Positions 46,228-54,689 of a stretch of DNA of 64,000 bases are shown piece after piece. Under the pieces are notes generated by a model. The model worked only from the letters and a program-made list of their open reading frames with translations, made no database searches and was not told the origin of the DNA. The position numbers and the translations under genes are program-made. The stretch's first letter is position 1. Each line of letters starts with the position of its first letter. Source of the DNA: Candidatus Altimarinota bacterium (GTDB lineage Bacteria > Patescibacteriota > Gracilibacteria > BD1-5 > UBA6164); NCBI GenBank assembly GCA_013350285.1, contig JAAXWG010000003.1:124001-188000 (forward strand), read 5' to 3'.

Positions 46228-47145
46228 ATGTCTTTAAGTATGAGTTTTTTAAGAAGAGTATTTTTCTTCCTCCTTACAAATCTTGCGGTTATCCTTCTTA
46301 TAAATATTGTTTTTGCTTTATTACAAGCATTTTTTGGTATAAATATTTCTGCTTATGGGTATGATTATCTAAGTATTTTTATTTTTGCTTGAATTGTTTG
46401 ATCTTTATGAGCTTTTGTAAGTCTTTTTCTCTCAAAATGGAGTGCAAAAAGAATCTATAATATAGAGCTTTTAACAAAACAAAATTATTCATCTTTTTCT
46501 CCTAAAGAAGTTTTGTTTTATAATACTGTTTTGGAAATAAGTGAAAAAAATCATATAAAAATGCCTGAGTTATGAGTATATATTTCTCCTGATCCAAATG
46601 CTTTTGCAACTGGTGCTACAAAAAATTCAAGCCTTGTTGCCGTTTCTTCTTGACTCTTAGATAGTATGGAAAAGAATGAAATAGAAGCAGTTGTTGCTCA
46701 TGAAATGGCTCATATATTGAATGGAGATATGGTAACGATGACACTTTTGCAATGAATTTTAAACACTTTTGTAATATTTATTTCAAGAGTAATTGCAAAC
46801 ATTGCAGATGCTTATTTTTGAAAAGAAGAGAAATGACCAAGTTTTATTTATTATATTGTTTCTTTTGTTTTAGAATTATTTCTTTGAATTCTTGCTTCTT
46901 TTGTAGTAATGTGGTTTAGTAGAAAAAGAGAATTTCGTGCAGATGAATGAAGTGCAAAGTTTGTAGGAAAAGAAAAAATGATACAAGCATTAGAAGCTTT
47001 AAAAAGAGTTTCTTCTGTGCAAATTGACACTGAAACGAAATTTGCAAGTTTTAAAATAAATGCTAAGAAAAAATGATGAATAAAATCTCTTCTTGCATCT
47101 CATCCTTCCTTGGAAAAAAGGATAGAAAACCTAAAAAATCTTTAA
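46228..47145 (+). CDS. htpX: HtpX-like membrane zinc metalloprotease
   Basis: A 305-residue M48-family protease of membrane quality control. Two N-terminal membrane helices, then the zinc motif HEMAH at residues 158-162, a second membrane pair, and the third zinc ligand in [28 protein letters not shown] is the conserved segment before the active site. The C-terminal [13 protein letters not shown] is typical. It is the first of two HtpX paralogues in 3.4 kb. Confidence 0.92.
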
Positions 47146-47162
47146 TTTTTAATTTTTATTTT

Positions 47163-47738
47163 ATGAAAAAAATATTTGTATTTTTCTTTATTTTAACTTT
47201 TTGATTATTTTCTACTTCTTATGCTGAGGAAAATAATGAAATAGTCTCAGCAAATTTTCTTGCATCAAAAGGATTTATAAGTGATAATTCTAATAATCCT
47301 ACAAATTATAGACTGAATGAAACTATAACAAGAAAAGAAATGATAAAAATTGTAGTAAAAGTTGCTTGACTTGAAGTAGAGGAAAAATGTGAAAAAAAAT
47401 TCAGTGATGTTAGTGAAGATTGGGGATGTAAATATATAGAATCAGCTTTAAAAGCTTGATTTATTTCTTTTAATAACTGAGTTTTTAGACCAGATGAAAA
47501 TATTACAAAAACAGAATCTTTGAAACTTGTTTTTAAAGCAAGAGGAATACAAAAACTTTATAATACTTCTCATTGGCAAGAAGATTATATGAAAACCGCT
47601 TTTGATTTAGGATTAATTACAGCACAATATAGTGATTATAATACAAATGCTTTCAGAGGATGGATTTTTATAGTTATTGCAAAAACTTATGAAGACATAA
47701 AAAATACTATTTATAGTGATGAAGCAAATATACAATAA
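47163..47738 (+). CDS. Secreted S-layer-homology-like protein
   Basis: A 191-residue protein with a signal peptide (1-21, ending STSYA) and two tandem SLH-like modules. FSDVSEDWGCKYIESALKAG, FISFNNGVFRPDENITKTES and the preceding YRLNETITRKEMIKIVVKVA are characteristic. SLH modules usually bind pyruvylated wall polysaccharide. Only the modules are present, without a large passenger domain. Cys residues in VEEKCEKKFSD and WGCKY may form a disulfide. Confidence 0.82.
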
Positions 47739-47750
47739 TTTGAAACTATA

Positions 47751-48026
47751 ATGGACTATCAAACAGTACTGAAAATTTTTAGAGACCAAATAGAAGAAAT
47801 AGATATAGAAATTCTTAATTTATTTGCAAAAAGATTTGAGATTTCTCTCTCTATAGGGAATTTAAAAAAAGAAAATAATCTTCCAATTTTGGATATAGAT
47901 AGATTTAATACTCTTCTTGAAAAGTTAAAACAAGAGGGAAAAAGAAATAATCTTGATGAAGATTTTGTGGAGGATATTTGGAATAGAGTCCATAGAGAAT
48001 CTATTTCAAGACAATGAGAAATTTAA
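47751..48026 (+). CDS. Chorismate mutase, AroQ class
   Basis: A 91-residue all-helical protein. FRDQIEEIDIEILNLFAKRF, EISLSIGNLKKENNLPILDI and DRFNTLLEKLKQEG match the AroQ pattern with the active-site Arg (helix 1), Lys (KKENN) and Asp-x-x-Arg (DIDRF). It would convert chorismate to prephenate. The natural stop is TAA at 48024-48026, three codons past an in-frame TGA. No other shikimate gene is here, so its substrate supply is unknown. It follows the SLH gene by 12 bases. Confidence 0.85.
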
Positions 48027-48043
48027 TCTATTAAAAATTTATT

Positions 48044-48115
48044 ATGGTTTTGGGAATTATTGTTGGGATTATAATTATTGTTGTCGTTTTAATTATCTTT
48101 TTTGTGCAAAGTTAA
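48044..48115 (+). CDS. Possible 23-residue membrane peptide
   Basis: ATG at 48044 opens a short frame encoding MVLGIIVGIIIIVVVLIIFF plus VQS and a TAA. It is almost purely one transmembrane helix. It lies between the chorismate mutase and lemA in a gene-dense stretch, so it may be a real small membrane protein, but an AT-rich intergenic region can give such a frame by chance. Confidence 0.3.
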   Translation: MVLGIIVGIIIIVVVLIIFFVQS

Positions 48116-48147
48116 AATATAATTTATTTTTTTAATATTTTTTATAT

Positions 48148-48705
48148 ATGGATGCTTTTATATTTATAATTGTTGTTATTGTTATAATTTGAGTTGTATT
48201 TGTTTCAAAATACAATGGTATGATAAAAATGAGAAATGTGAGAGAACAATCATTTGCTGATATTGATGTTCAACTCAAACAAAGATTTGATCTTATTCCA
48301 AATCTTGTAAATACAGTAAAGTGATATGCAGAACATGAATCTGGAACCTTGGAAAAAATTACTGAAGCGAGAACTTCTTTTATGAATGCTTGAGATAATG
48401 TAGATAAAAAAATAGAAGCAGATAATATGCTTGCTTGAGCATTGAAATCACTTTTTGCGGTTTCTGAAAATTATCCAGACTTAAAAGCAAATACTAATTT
48501 CTTGGAGTTACAAAGAGAACTTTCTGATATAGAAAATAAAATTGCTGCAACAAGAAGGTTTTTCAACAATGCTACACAAGAATATAACTCATATATTGAG
48601 GTATTTCCAAATAATATTGTTGCTAATATGTTTGCTTTTAAAAAAGAAATGATGTACGAAATAACAAATGAAGAAGAAAAACAAAATATAAAAGTAGAAT
48701 TTTAA
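48148..48705 (+). CDS. lemA: LemA family protein
   Basis: A 185-residue protein with one N-terminal membrane helix (1-20) and a coiled, helical domain. YNGMIKMRNVREQSFADIDV, QLKQRFDLIPNLVNTVKGYA and FFNNATQEYNSYIEVFPNNI are diagnostic of LemA. LemA is often coupled to HtpX; here htpX starts 19 bases later. The function is uncertain, probably envelope maintenance. Confidence 0.92.
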
Positions 48706-48724
48706 AAAATAAAAAATAATATTT

Positions 48725-49651
48725 ATGCAAGTTTATTGACTTCAAAGCTCAATTTGGAAAAATAGATTGAGACTTGTTTATCTTATGTCACTTATTCCTT
48801 TATTTGTTCTTATAGTGATAGCCTTGTATTCATTTTTTCTTAATGAAGATTTTTGACAAGGATTTATTGATACTTTTGCTCAAACTTCTTTTTATCTACT
48901 TCCAGTTGTTTTTCTTTGGACAATAATAGGAGTTTTTCTTGAAAAAAATATCATTTTTTCTTTTACATGAGCCAAAGAAATAACAAGAATGGAAAAACCA
49001 GAAATTTACAATATTGTAGAAAATCTTTGTATCAGCAGATGACTTCCTATTCCTAAAATAGCAATTATAGATGATTCAAGTATGAATGCTTTTGCAACAG
49101 GATGGAGCCCAAAAAAATCTTGGGTAGTTTTTTCTCAAGGACTTATTGATAAATTGAATAAAGAAGAAATAGAAGCGGTTTCTGGACATGAACTTACTCA
49201 TATTATTAATGGAGATGTCAAAAATATGGTAATTATTAATGTATTTATAGGAGCCATAGGAACAATTTGATATCACTTGATGAAAATGAGTTCTTGATCT
49301 TCATCGTCTTCAAAAAAAGGATGAAATCCTCTCGTTTTTTTATGACTTCTTCTTTATGTATTATCTATTATTATTCTTCCACTTATTAATCTTGCAATAT
49401 CAAGAAAAAAGGAACTTCTTGCTGATGCTGGAAGTGTAGAGATTACAAAAAATTCTCTTGCTATGATAAGTGCATTAGAAAAAATATCACAAGATTCAGT
49501 TATAGAAAAAATAACAAAGCAATCAAGTAATATAGCTTCTATGTTTATTTCTAATCCTAAAGAAAAACCAAGATATTTTGCTTCTATTCGTGGTCTTTTT
49601 AGTACTCATCCTCCTATAGAAGAAAGAATAGAATTACTTAAAAAATATTAA
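48725..49651 (+). CDS. htpX: HtpX-like membrane zinc metalloprotease, second copy
   Basis: A 308-residue M48 protease. Zinc motif HELTH at residues 155-159, third ligand region KKELLADAGSVEITKN, and SMNAFATGWSPKKSWVVFSQ before the active site. The C-terminal FSTHPPIEERIELLKKY matches HtpX. It differs substantially from the first copy, so this is not a recent duplication. It pairs with the adjacent lemA and is followed by a terminator. Confidence 0.92.
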
Positions 49652-49665
49652 GACTTAATAAATAA

Positions 49666-49700
49666 AAGAAAGCAATATGTAAAATATTGCTTTCTTTTTC
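49666..49700 (+). terminator. Rho-independent terminator after the lemA-htpX pair
   Basis: GAAAGCAATAT / ATATTGCTTTC perfect 11-base stem with a short loop, then TTTTTC, 16 bases after the htpX stop. Confidence 0.9.
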
Positions 49701-49743
49701 ATACTACTATAATGTGAAATATTATTTTTTAATATAAAAAACT

Positions 49744-50364
49744 ATGTTTTTCCCAAAAAATTATAATTTTGGTCAAATGTTCCAAGAAATGAGTGGAAGT
49801 ATTTTAGAAATATCAGAACTCTTTGGAAATCTTGCAAAAGAATTTAAAGATATTGAATGATATTCAAAAAAAGCAGAAATAATTGAAAAACAAGTTGATA
49901 GTGTCGTTCATAATATAGTAAATCAATTAAATACGGCTTTTATTACTCCTTTTGATAGGGAAGACCTTCATAAACTTGTAGTGGATGTTGATAGTATAGT
50001 AGATGAAATAGAAAATGTTATACATATGTTGAAATTATACAATATATCAAATAAACCAAGTTTTATTGATAGATTTTCTATTATTTTTATTGATTTAAGT
50101 AAAAGTTTACAAAGTCTTATGATTGAAACATTTAAAAATAAAAGAGATATGAATCTGATTGATAAAAATGTAGTAGCTATAAAGATGCTTGAGAGACAAG
50201 CTGATGAAGTTTATCTTGAATCTATTAGTAAAATATTTTCTGAAGAAAAAGATCCAATAGAGCTTATAAAATGGAAAGATATAATCCAACAATTAGAAGA
50301 TATTGCTGATTTATATAAAACTGTTTCAAATACTGTTGTAAATATGCTTATAAAAATGTGATAA
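49744..50364 (+). CDS. DUF47/PhoU-like phosphate transport regulator
   Basis: A 206-residue helical protein. FFPKNYNFGQMFQEMSGSIL at the start, FITPFDREDLHKLVVDVDSI with VDEIENVIHML, and KWKDIIQQLEDIADLYKTVS match the DUF47 (YkaA/PhoU-like) family, which partners PiT permeases. The DR-E-D and E-x-x-AD motifs are metal-binding positions in relatives. The gene ends with TGA-TAA, the TGA giving a terminal glycine. The PiT gene starts 31 bases later. Confidence 0.88.
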
Positions 50365-50395
50365 TTATTATTACTTCTTTTCTTAAATTATAAAT

Positions 50396-51427
50396 ATGAT
50401 TGATATATTTCATAATGTAATTAACTTTGTTGTTAATTATCCTTTTGTTCTTATTGTAATATTGGTTGCTCTCATTTTTGATTTTACAAATGGAATGCAT
50501 GATAGTGCAAACTCTATTGCAACAATTGTTTCTACTCGTGTTTTGACTCCAAAACTTGCCGTTTTATGGGCTGCTTTTTTCAATTTTGTAGCTCTTTTTG
50601 TCATAGGAACAGAAGTTGCAAAAACTATTTGAAAAGGAATGATTGATATAAATATTGTAAGTCCAACTGTGATATTTTGTGCTCTTTTGTGAGCAATAGG
50701 TTGGAATATATTGACTTGGTATTTTTGACTTCCTACAAGTTCTTCTCATGCACTTTTATGAGGATATCTTGGAAGTGCTGTAGCAAAATGATGATTTTCT
50801 GTTGTTATTCTTTCAGGTTGGACAAAGACAATTATTTTTATATTCCTCGCTCCAATGATAGGAATGTTTTTATGATTTTGTTTAATTATTATCTCTACTT
50901 GGTTACTAAAAAATGTAAGGTTAGGAATAGTGAATAAAATATCTTATTTTCTTCAATTGTTTTCTTCAGCTTTGTATTCTCTCTGACATGGAGCAAATGA
51001 TGCTCAAAAAACTATGGGTATTATAGTAAGTTTGTTGCTTTCTGTAAATTTGGTACAGAGTGCAGAACCTCCTTTGTGGGTAATTATAAGTGCTCATACT
51101 GCAATTGCTCTTGGGACGATAACATGAGGATGGAGAATAGTAAAAACAATGGGAAGTAAAATTATTAGACTCAGACCTATTGATTGATTTAGTGCAGAAA
51201 CATCAAGTGCAATAAGTTTATTTATTGCTTCTCATCTTTGAGTGCCTATAAGTACAACTCATGCAATTACCTGATCTATTTCTTGAGTAGGTATAGCAAA
51301 AAACATAAAGGCTATCAGATGGAATGTTGCTTCTAATATAGTTATTGCTTGGATTTTTACTATTCCTTGATCTTGTCTCGTTGCTTACATTCTCTATACT
51401 ATTTTAAGTAATTTTATAGGAAAATAA
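50396..51427 (+). CDS. pit: PiT-family inorganic phosphate transporter
   Basis: A 343-residue permease with about ten membrane helices. The two inverted PiT signatures are present: FDFTNGMHDSANSIATIVST in the N-half and LGHGANDAQKTMGIIVSLLL in the C-half, along with GLPTSSSHALLGG and LGVPISTTHAITGSISGVG. It imports metal-phosphate with H+ or Na+. The pairing with the DUF47 gene upstream is the standard arrangement. Confidence 0.94.
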
Positions 51428-51443
51428 AATTAAAAAAATATAA

Positions 51444-51488
51444 ATTGACTTTTATTAAAAGATGTTATAATAAATTTATTATAACATC
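51444..51488 (+). promoter_or_regulatory. Promoter with overlapping perfect 28-bp palindrome
   Basis: ATTGAC/TTGACT at 51444-51450 and TATAAT at 51466-51471 give a -35/-10 pair with 15-16 base spacing. The -10 lies inside the perfect palindrome GATGTTATAATAAA/TTTATTATAACATC (51461-51488). This could be an operator controlling the TAM41-like gene that starts at 51498. Because a T-rich stretch follows, the same palindrome might instead act as the terminator of pit. Confidence 0.5.
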
Positions 51489-51497
51489 TTTATTTTT

Positions 51498-52442
51498 ATG
51501 GTAAATATAAGTTCTCAAGTTGAAAAAAATAATGAAATTTTTAGTAGATTTCCACAAGATTCGTGTCCCATTATAATAGGCTATTGATCATGATTTAAGT
51601 ATCAAAAATGATATTGAGAAGGAGATAGACCACAAAAAGATTTCTTAATATGAGTGAAAAACACTTGGCTTTTTCATGCAAAAAATTTAAATCTTAATCC
51701 TTTAGATTATTCATCTTTAATAAAGTTATTCTGAACAGATTTTGCTGAATATATTCAGAATATTTCTCCTTATATATATTATAATCCTTATGTTAAAGTT
51801 TGAGATGATACTATTAAGTATGGTATTATTTCTACTGAAAAAATGATTTCTGATTTACTCAATTGGGAGACACTGTATATAGCAGGAAGATTACATAAAC
51901 CAGTAGAAGTATTCAGAACTACTGATAAATTTAATGAAGCTTTTGAAATAAACCTTTCTTATGCATTAAAAGTAGCACTTATATTACTTGGAGAAAATTT
52001 TACTGAACAAGAGTTGTATGAAACTATTACTTGAATTTCATATATGTGAGATTCAAGAAAATGATATTTTGAAAATCCTCAAAAAGTACAAAATATAGTT
52101 AAATGAAATTTTAAAGAATTTCAAGAACTTTATAAAAATACAATTCAAAAAAATACTGAAATAGAAAAAAAATGAAGTAATACAGATAACTTTAACCAAG
52201 ATAAAAATCCAATTAAAATAGAACAAATTCATCAAAAATGATATTTACCAGATAATTTATTGAAATGAATTCCTGATTGGGTTACTGATTTTGATATTTT
52301 AGAAAAATTCATTATAAGTAGAATAAATGATATAGTAAAGTCATCAAGCTTTGAGCAAACTATAAAATGATTTATAACAGCATGATTTTCAAAATCTTTG
52401 CATTATATATTTGAAAAAAATAAAAAATCTAGAAAGAGGTAA
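51498..52442 (+). CDS. TAM41/Mmp37-family CDP-diacylglycerol synthase
   Basis: A 314-residue protein matching the TAM41 family, which makes CDP-diacylglycerol from phosphatidic acid and CTP on the matrix side of mitochondrial inner membranes. Shared blocks in order are the nucleotidyltransferase loop IIIGYGSGFKYQKG (both Gly-Ser glycines TGA), DFLIGVKNTWLFHAKNLNLN, YSSLIKLFG, IYYNPYVKV, IKYGIISTEKMISDLLNWET and LYIAGRLHKPVEVF. The last two are very close to the eukaryotic consensus. It has no membrane helices, unlike CdsA, as expected for a peripheral TAM41. Length is slightly short of the usual 320-450. It shares a transcript with the next gene. Confidence 0.88.
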
Positions 52443-52467
52443 TTTTATATGTAACATCTTTATTTTT

Positions 52468-53028
52468 ATGTTTGAATTAGATTTGTATGAGGTAGAACTT
52501 TCTGAAGTAAGAGACAAGATAAATGAAATTGATGCTGTTATTATCAAATTTATCGTTGCAATTTCTAAAAAAATTCAGTATAGACTTGAGGATAATACTT
52601 TTATTTTTTTAGTCGGTGAAAACAACGGAAGAACATTGTATGACTATGAAAAATTATCACAAAATAAGGATTATGAAAGTTTTGAAATTATTATTTTTAA
52701 TAAAATATTAGAAATAGTAGGAGAAAATAAAATAGATGATTCTTTAGAAAAATGATTAAGAAGTGCTCTATCAAAAAGATTAAAAATATCTCGTGAAGTT
52801 GCTGAAATAAAAATGAAATATAAAAAAGAAATTCTTGATATTGAAAGAAGAGATGCCATGATAAAAAACAGATGAGAACAATGAGAACAATATTCTTTAC
52901 AAGAAAAACTTGCTAAAATATTTAGATATATTCATGATAAATCTTGTGAATTACAAGGAATATGTTTTTGGTTGAAAGATCATAGTTATGATATTAATAA
53001 ACTTCGTGAAAAACTTAAAGAAAATTAA
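52468..53028 (+). CDS. Chorismate-mutase-like protein with an internal insertion
   Basis: A 186-residue helical protein. LSEVRDKINEIDAVIIKFIV resembles helix 1 of AroQ chorismate mutase and SKRLKISREVAEIKMKYKKE followed by ILDIERRDAMIKNRGEQGEQ and a closing FRYIHDKSCELQ resembles helices 1b-3. Between them is an insertion of about 65 residues (LEDNTFIFLVGENNGRTLYD onward) with no match. Active-site Arg and Lys equivalents appear present. It may be a real mutase, a decayed one, or a helical protein with a different job. Its start lies in a 19-base leader identical to that of the TAM41-like gene. Confidence 0.55.
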
Positions 53029-53031
53029 AAC

Positions 53032-53934
53032 TTACTTTTCAAAAATAAAACTCAAAATAATTATTCAAATAATACTTATTATCAATCAAAATATTTGATG
53101 AGTTTTTAATTTTTCTTTGTTAAAAATGATACCAAGTAAACTTGCAAATGCTATATAACTAGCACTTATACTTGTGGCAATTGATATTGGTATATATGTT
53201 GTGCTGATTGAAAATGCAATCCAAGCAATATTGGTAAAAAAACTCATTCAAAAAATAAGCCTTGGCTCTTCTTTGAGAGCTTTTTTTATTTTCGATAATT
53301 TCCCATTATATAGAAAATATGAAAGAGAAATAATCATCATTAAGAAATTAGTAAACCAATTAATCATAAATGGATCTATTTCACGAGAACTGAGTCAAAA
53401 TAAAAAACTAGAAATTCACATAAATATTGTTGCAAAGATAGCAAGAATGACACCTTTTTCAATTTTAATTTTACTGAAATCAGAAAAAGATTTTATAGAA
53501 ATAAAAGATAGTCCACATATAATAAATGTTATTAAAATCATTTCTATAAAATTGAGATATTCTTTTAAGAAAATGGCTGAAAGGAGGGAAGCAATAAATA
53601 TCTCAAAAACATAGATAGGTTCGACTATAGATAATTTTCCTTTTTTTAAGGCTTTAAAATCAATCAATACACCAAGAAAATAAATTATACTTGTAAAAAG
53701 AAGGAGGAAAAAATCCCATTTATTTGAAAAAATATTAAAAATATCCTTGTAAACAAATGGAAAAAAGCATATTGAAGCAAAACTACTAATAAAAAATATA
53801 CCAAGCCACTTTCCTACAACACGAGCAACTTTTTGAACTAAAAAATCTCCAATTCCCCAGAAAAATAAAGCTGAAAGTGCAAATAAAATCCCCATATTTT
53901 CAGATATATAACTAAATTGAGAAAATACTACCAT
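53032..53934 (-). CDS. EamA-family (DMT superfamily) transporter
   Basis: A 300-residue protein with ten predicted membrane helices in two EamA repeats. SALFFWGIGDFLVQKVARVV opens repeat 1 and KGVILAIFATIFMGISSFLV opens repeat 2; VEPIYVFEIFIASLLSAIFL and YIPISIATSISASYIAFASL with LGIIFNKEKLKTHQIFG are the repeat ends. Substrates of this superfamily are varied (amino acids, nucleotides, lipid carriers). Start ATG at 53934; MGILFAL 14 codons later is an alternative. It converges on the previous gene with a 3-base gap. Confidence 0.85.
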
Positions 53935-54018
53935 AATTGGTAAATTTTTACAAATTTGAAATACAAAAGAATTAAACTTGATTTTTTAGAAAAAAGTTTA
54001 AAATTACTTTTATATAAA

Positions 54019-54178
54019 CCATTTTTCTAGCAAAGAACTCGGGTTGGAATCCAAGTTAAGAAAATAGTGTTTAGAAAGTGTTGAAGTAAATATTTACTTC
54101 AAAACTTGGGTGGAACCGTCCTAAAAACCAATAAGGACCCCAAGACTTATTTTTATAAGTTTTTGAGGGTCTTTTTTA
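54019..54178 (+). promoter_or_regulatory. T-box riboswitch upstream of ridA-glyS
   Basis: The antiterminator is canonical: CTTGGG (54105-54110), the 7-base bulge TGGAACC (54111-54117), GTCCT (54118-54122), a loop, then AGGAC (54134-54138) and CCCAAG (54139-54144), an 11-bp stem with perfect complement. The competing terminator GACCC...ATAAG to GAGGGTC (54136-54171) plus TTTTTT uses the same bases. A stem GAAGTAAAT/ATTTACTTC (54083-54100) precedes it. The bulge TGGA would pair with a tRNA ending UCCA, i.e. discriminator U73, as in bacterial tRNA-Gly. The specifier arm is short: AACT-GG/CC-AGTT around a loop GTTGGAAT, in which GGA (54046-54048) is a possible Gly specifier. The specifier is not settled. 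Confidence 0.88.
54136..54178 (+). terminator. Rho-independent terminator of the T-box leader
   Basis: GACCCCAAGACTTAT pairs with ATAAGTTTTTGAGGGTC, followed by six T residues. It is the OFF structure of the leader and overlaps the 3' strand of the antiterminator (54134-54144). Confidence 0.88.
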
Positions 54179-54196
54179 AATTTTAATCTCTTCTTT

Positions 54197-54592
54197 ATGA
54201 AAAAACAACTTCATCCGAAAAATGCAGCTCAAAAAATGGCTTCATATTCTCCTTGAATTGAAATAGATCTTACAAAGGCAAAGAAAATGATTTTTGTGAC
54301 AGGACAAATAGCTCAGGATAATGAAGGAAAACCAATTGCTCCCGATGATATAGAAAAACAAACAGAGTGTGTTTTTGAATATATTTCAGCAATTCTCAAA
54401 GAATGAGATATGACTCTTGATGATGTCGTAAAAGCGGTTATTTATATAAAAAATATGAAAGATTTTGCAAAAATTTCTCCAATAAGAAATAAATACTTTG
54501 CAAATTCTAAGCCAGTTTCTACACTTATTGAGATTTCAAATACAGTAAAACAAGGCTGTGATATAGAAATAGATGTAATTGCTATGAAATAA
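54197..54592 (+). CDS. ridA: RidA-family enamine/imine deaminase
   Basis: A 131-residue YjgF/YER057c/UK114 protein. SYSPGIEIDLTKAKKMIFVT then GQIAQDNEGKP, CVFEYISAILKEGDMTLDDV and ISPIRNKYFANSKPVSTLIE fit the family, but the usual catalytic Arg-rich PARxxxxV motif is here PVSTLIEI, with Ser in place of Arg. The deaminase activity on 2-aminoacrylate is therefore uncertain. It is the first gene after the T-box, with glyS 97 bases downstream. Confidence 0.8.
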
Positions 54593-54606
54593 TGGTAGAT
54601 TATTTT

Positions 54607-54634
54607 TAATGATTCTGAAACGAGTTCAGAATGA
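54607..54634. repeat. Palindromic intergenic repeat between ridA and glyS
   Basis: ATTCTGAA-ACGAG-TTCAGAAT is a perfect 8-bp stem with a five-base loop, in the ridA-glyS gap. No T-run follows, so it is not a good terminator. Its flanks (GATTCTG ... CAGAATGATA) resemble those of the palindrome in the polA element (GATTCCTG ... CAGAAATGACA), suggesting two members of one repeat type. Confidence 0.6.
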
Positions 54635-54689
54635 TAATAGGAAGGAATAAAAAAACTCTTAAACTTTTTAATTTTTTAACTTTAAATTT

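Noticed and set aside
53174-53614. Open frame on the plus strand inside the EamA transporter
   Set aside because: The minus-strand frame has the ten-helix EamA pattern and the correct start and stop; the plus-strand frame is its shadow.
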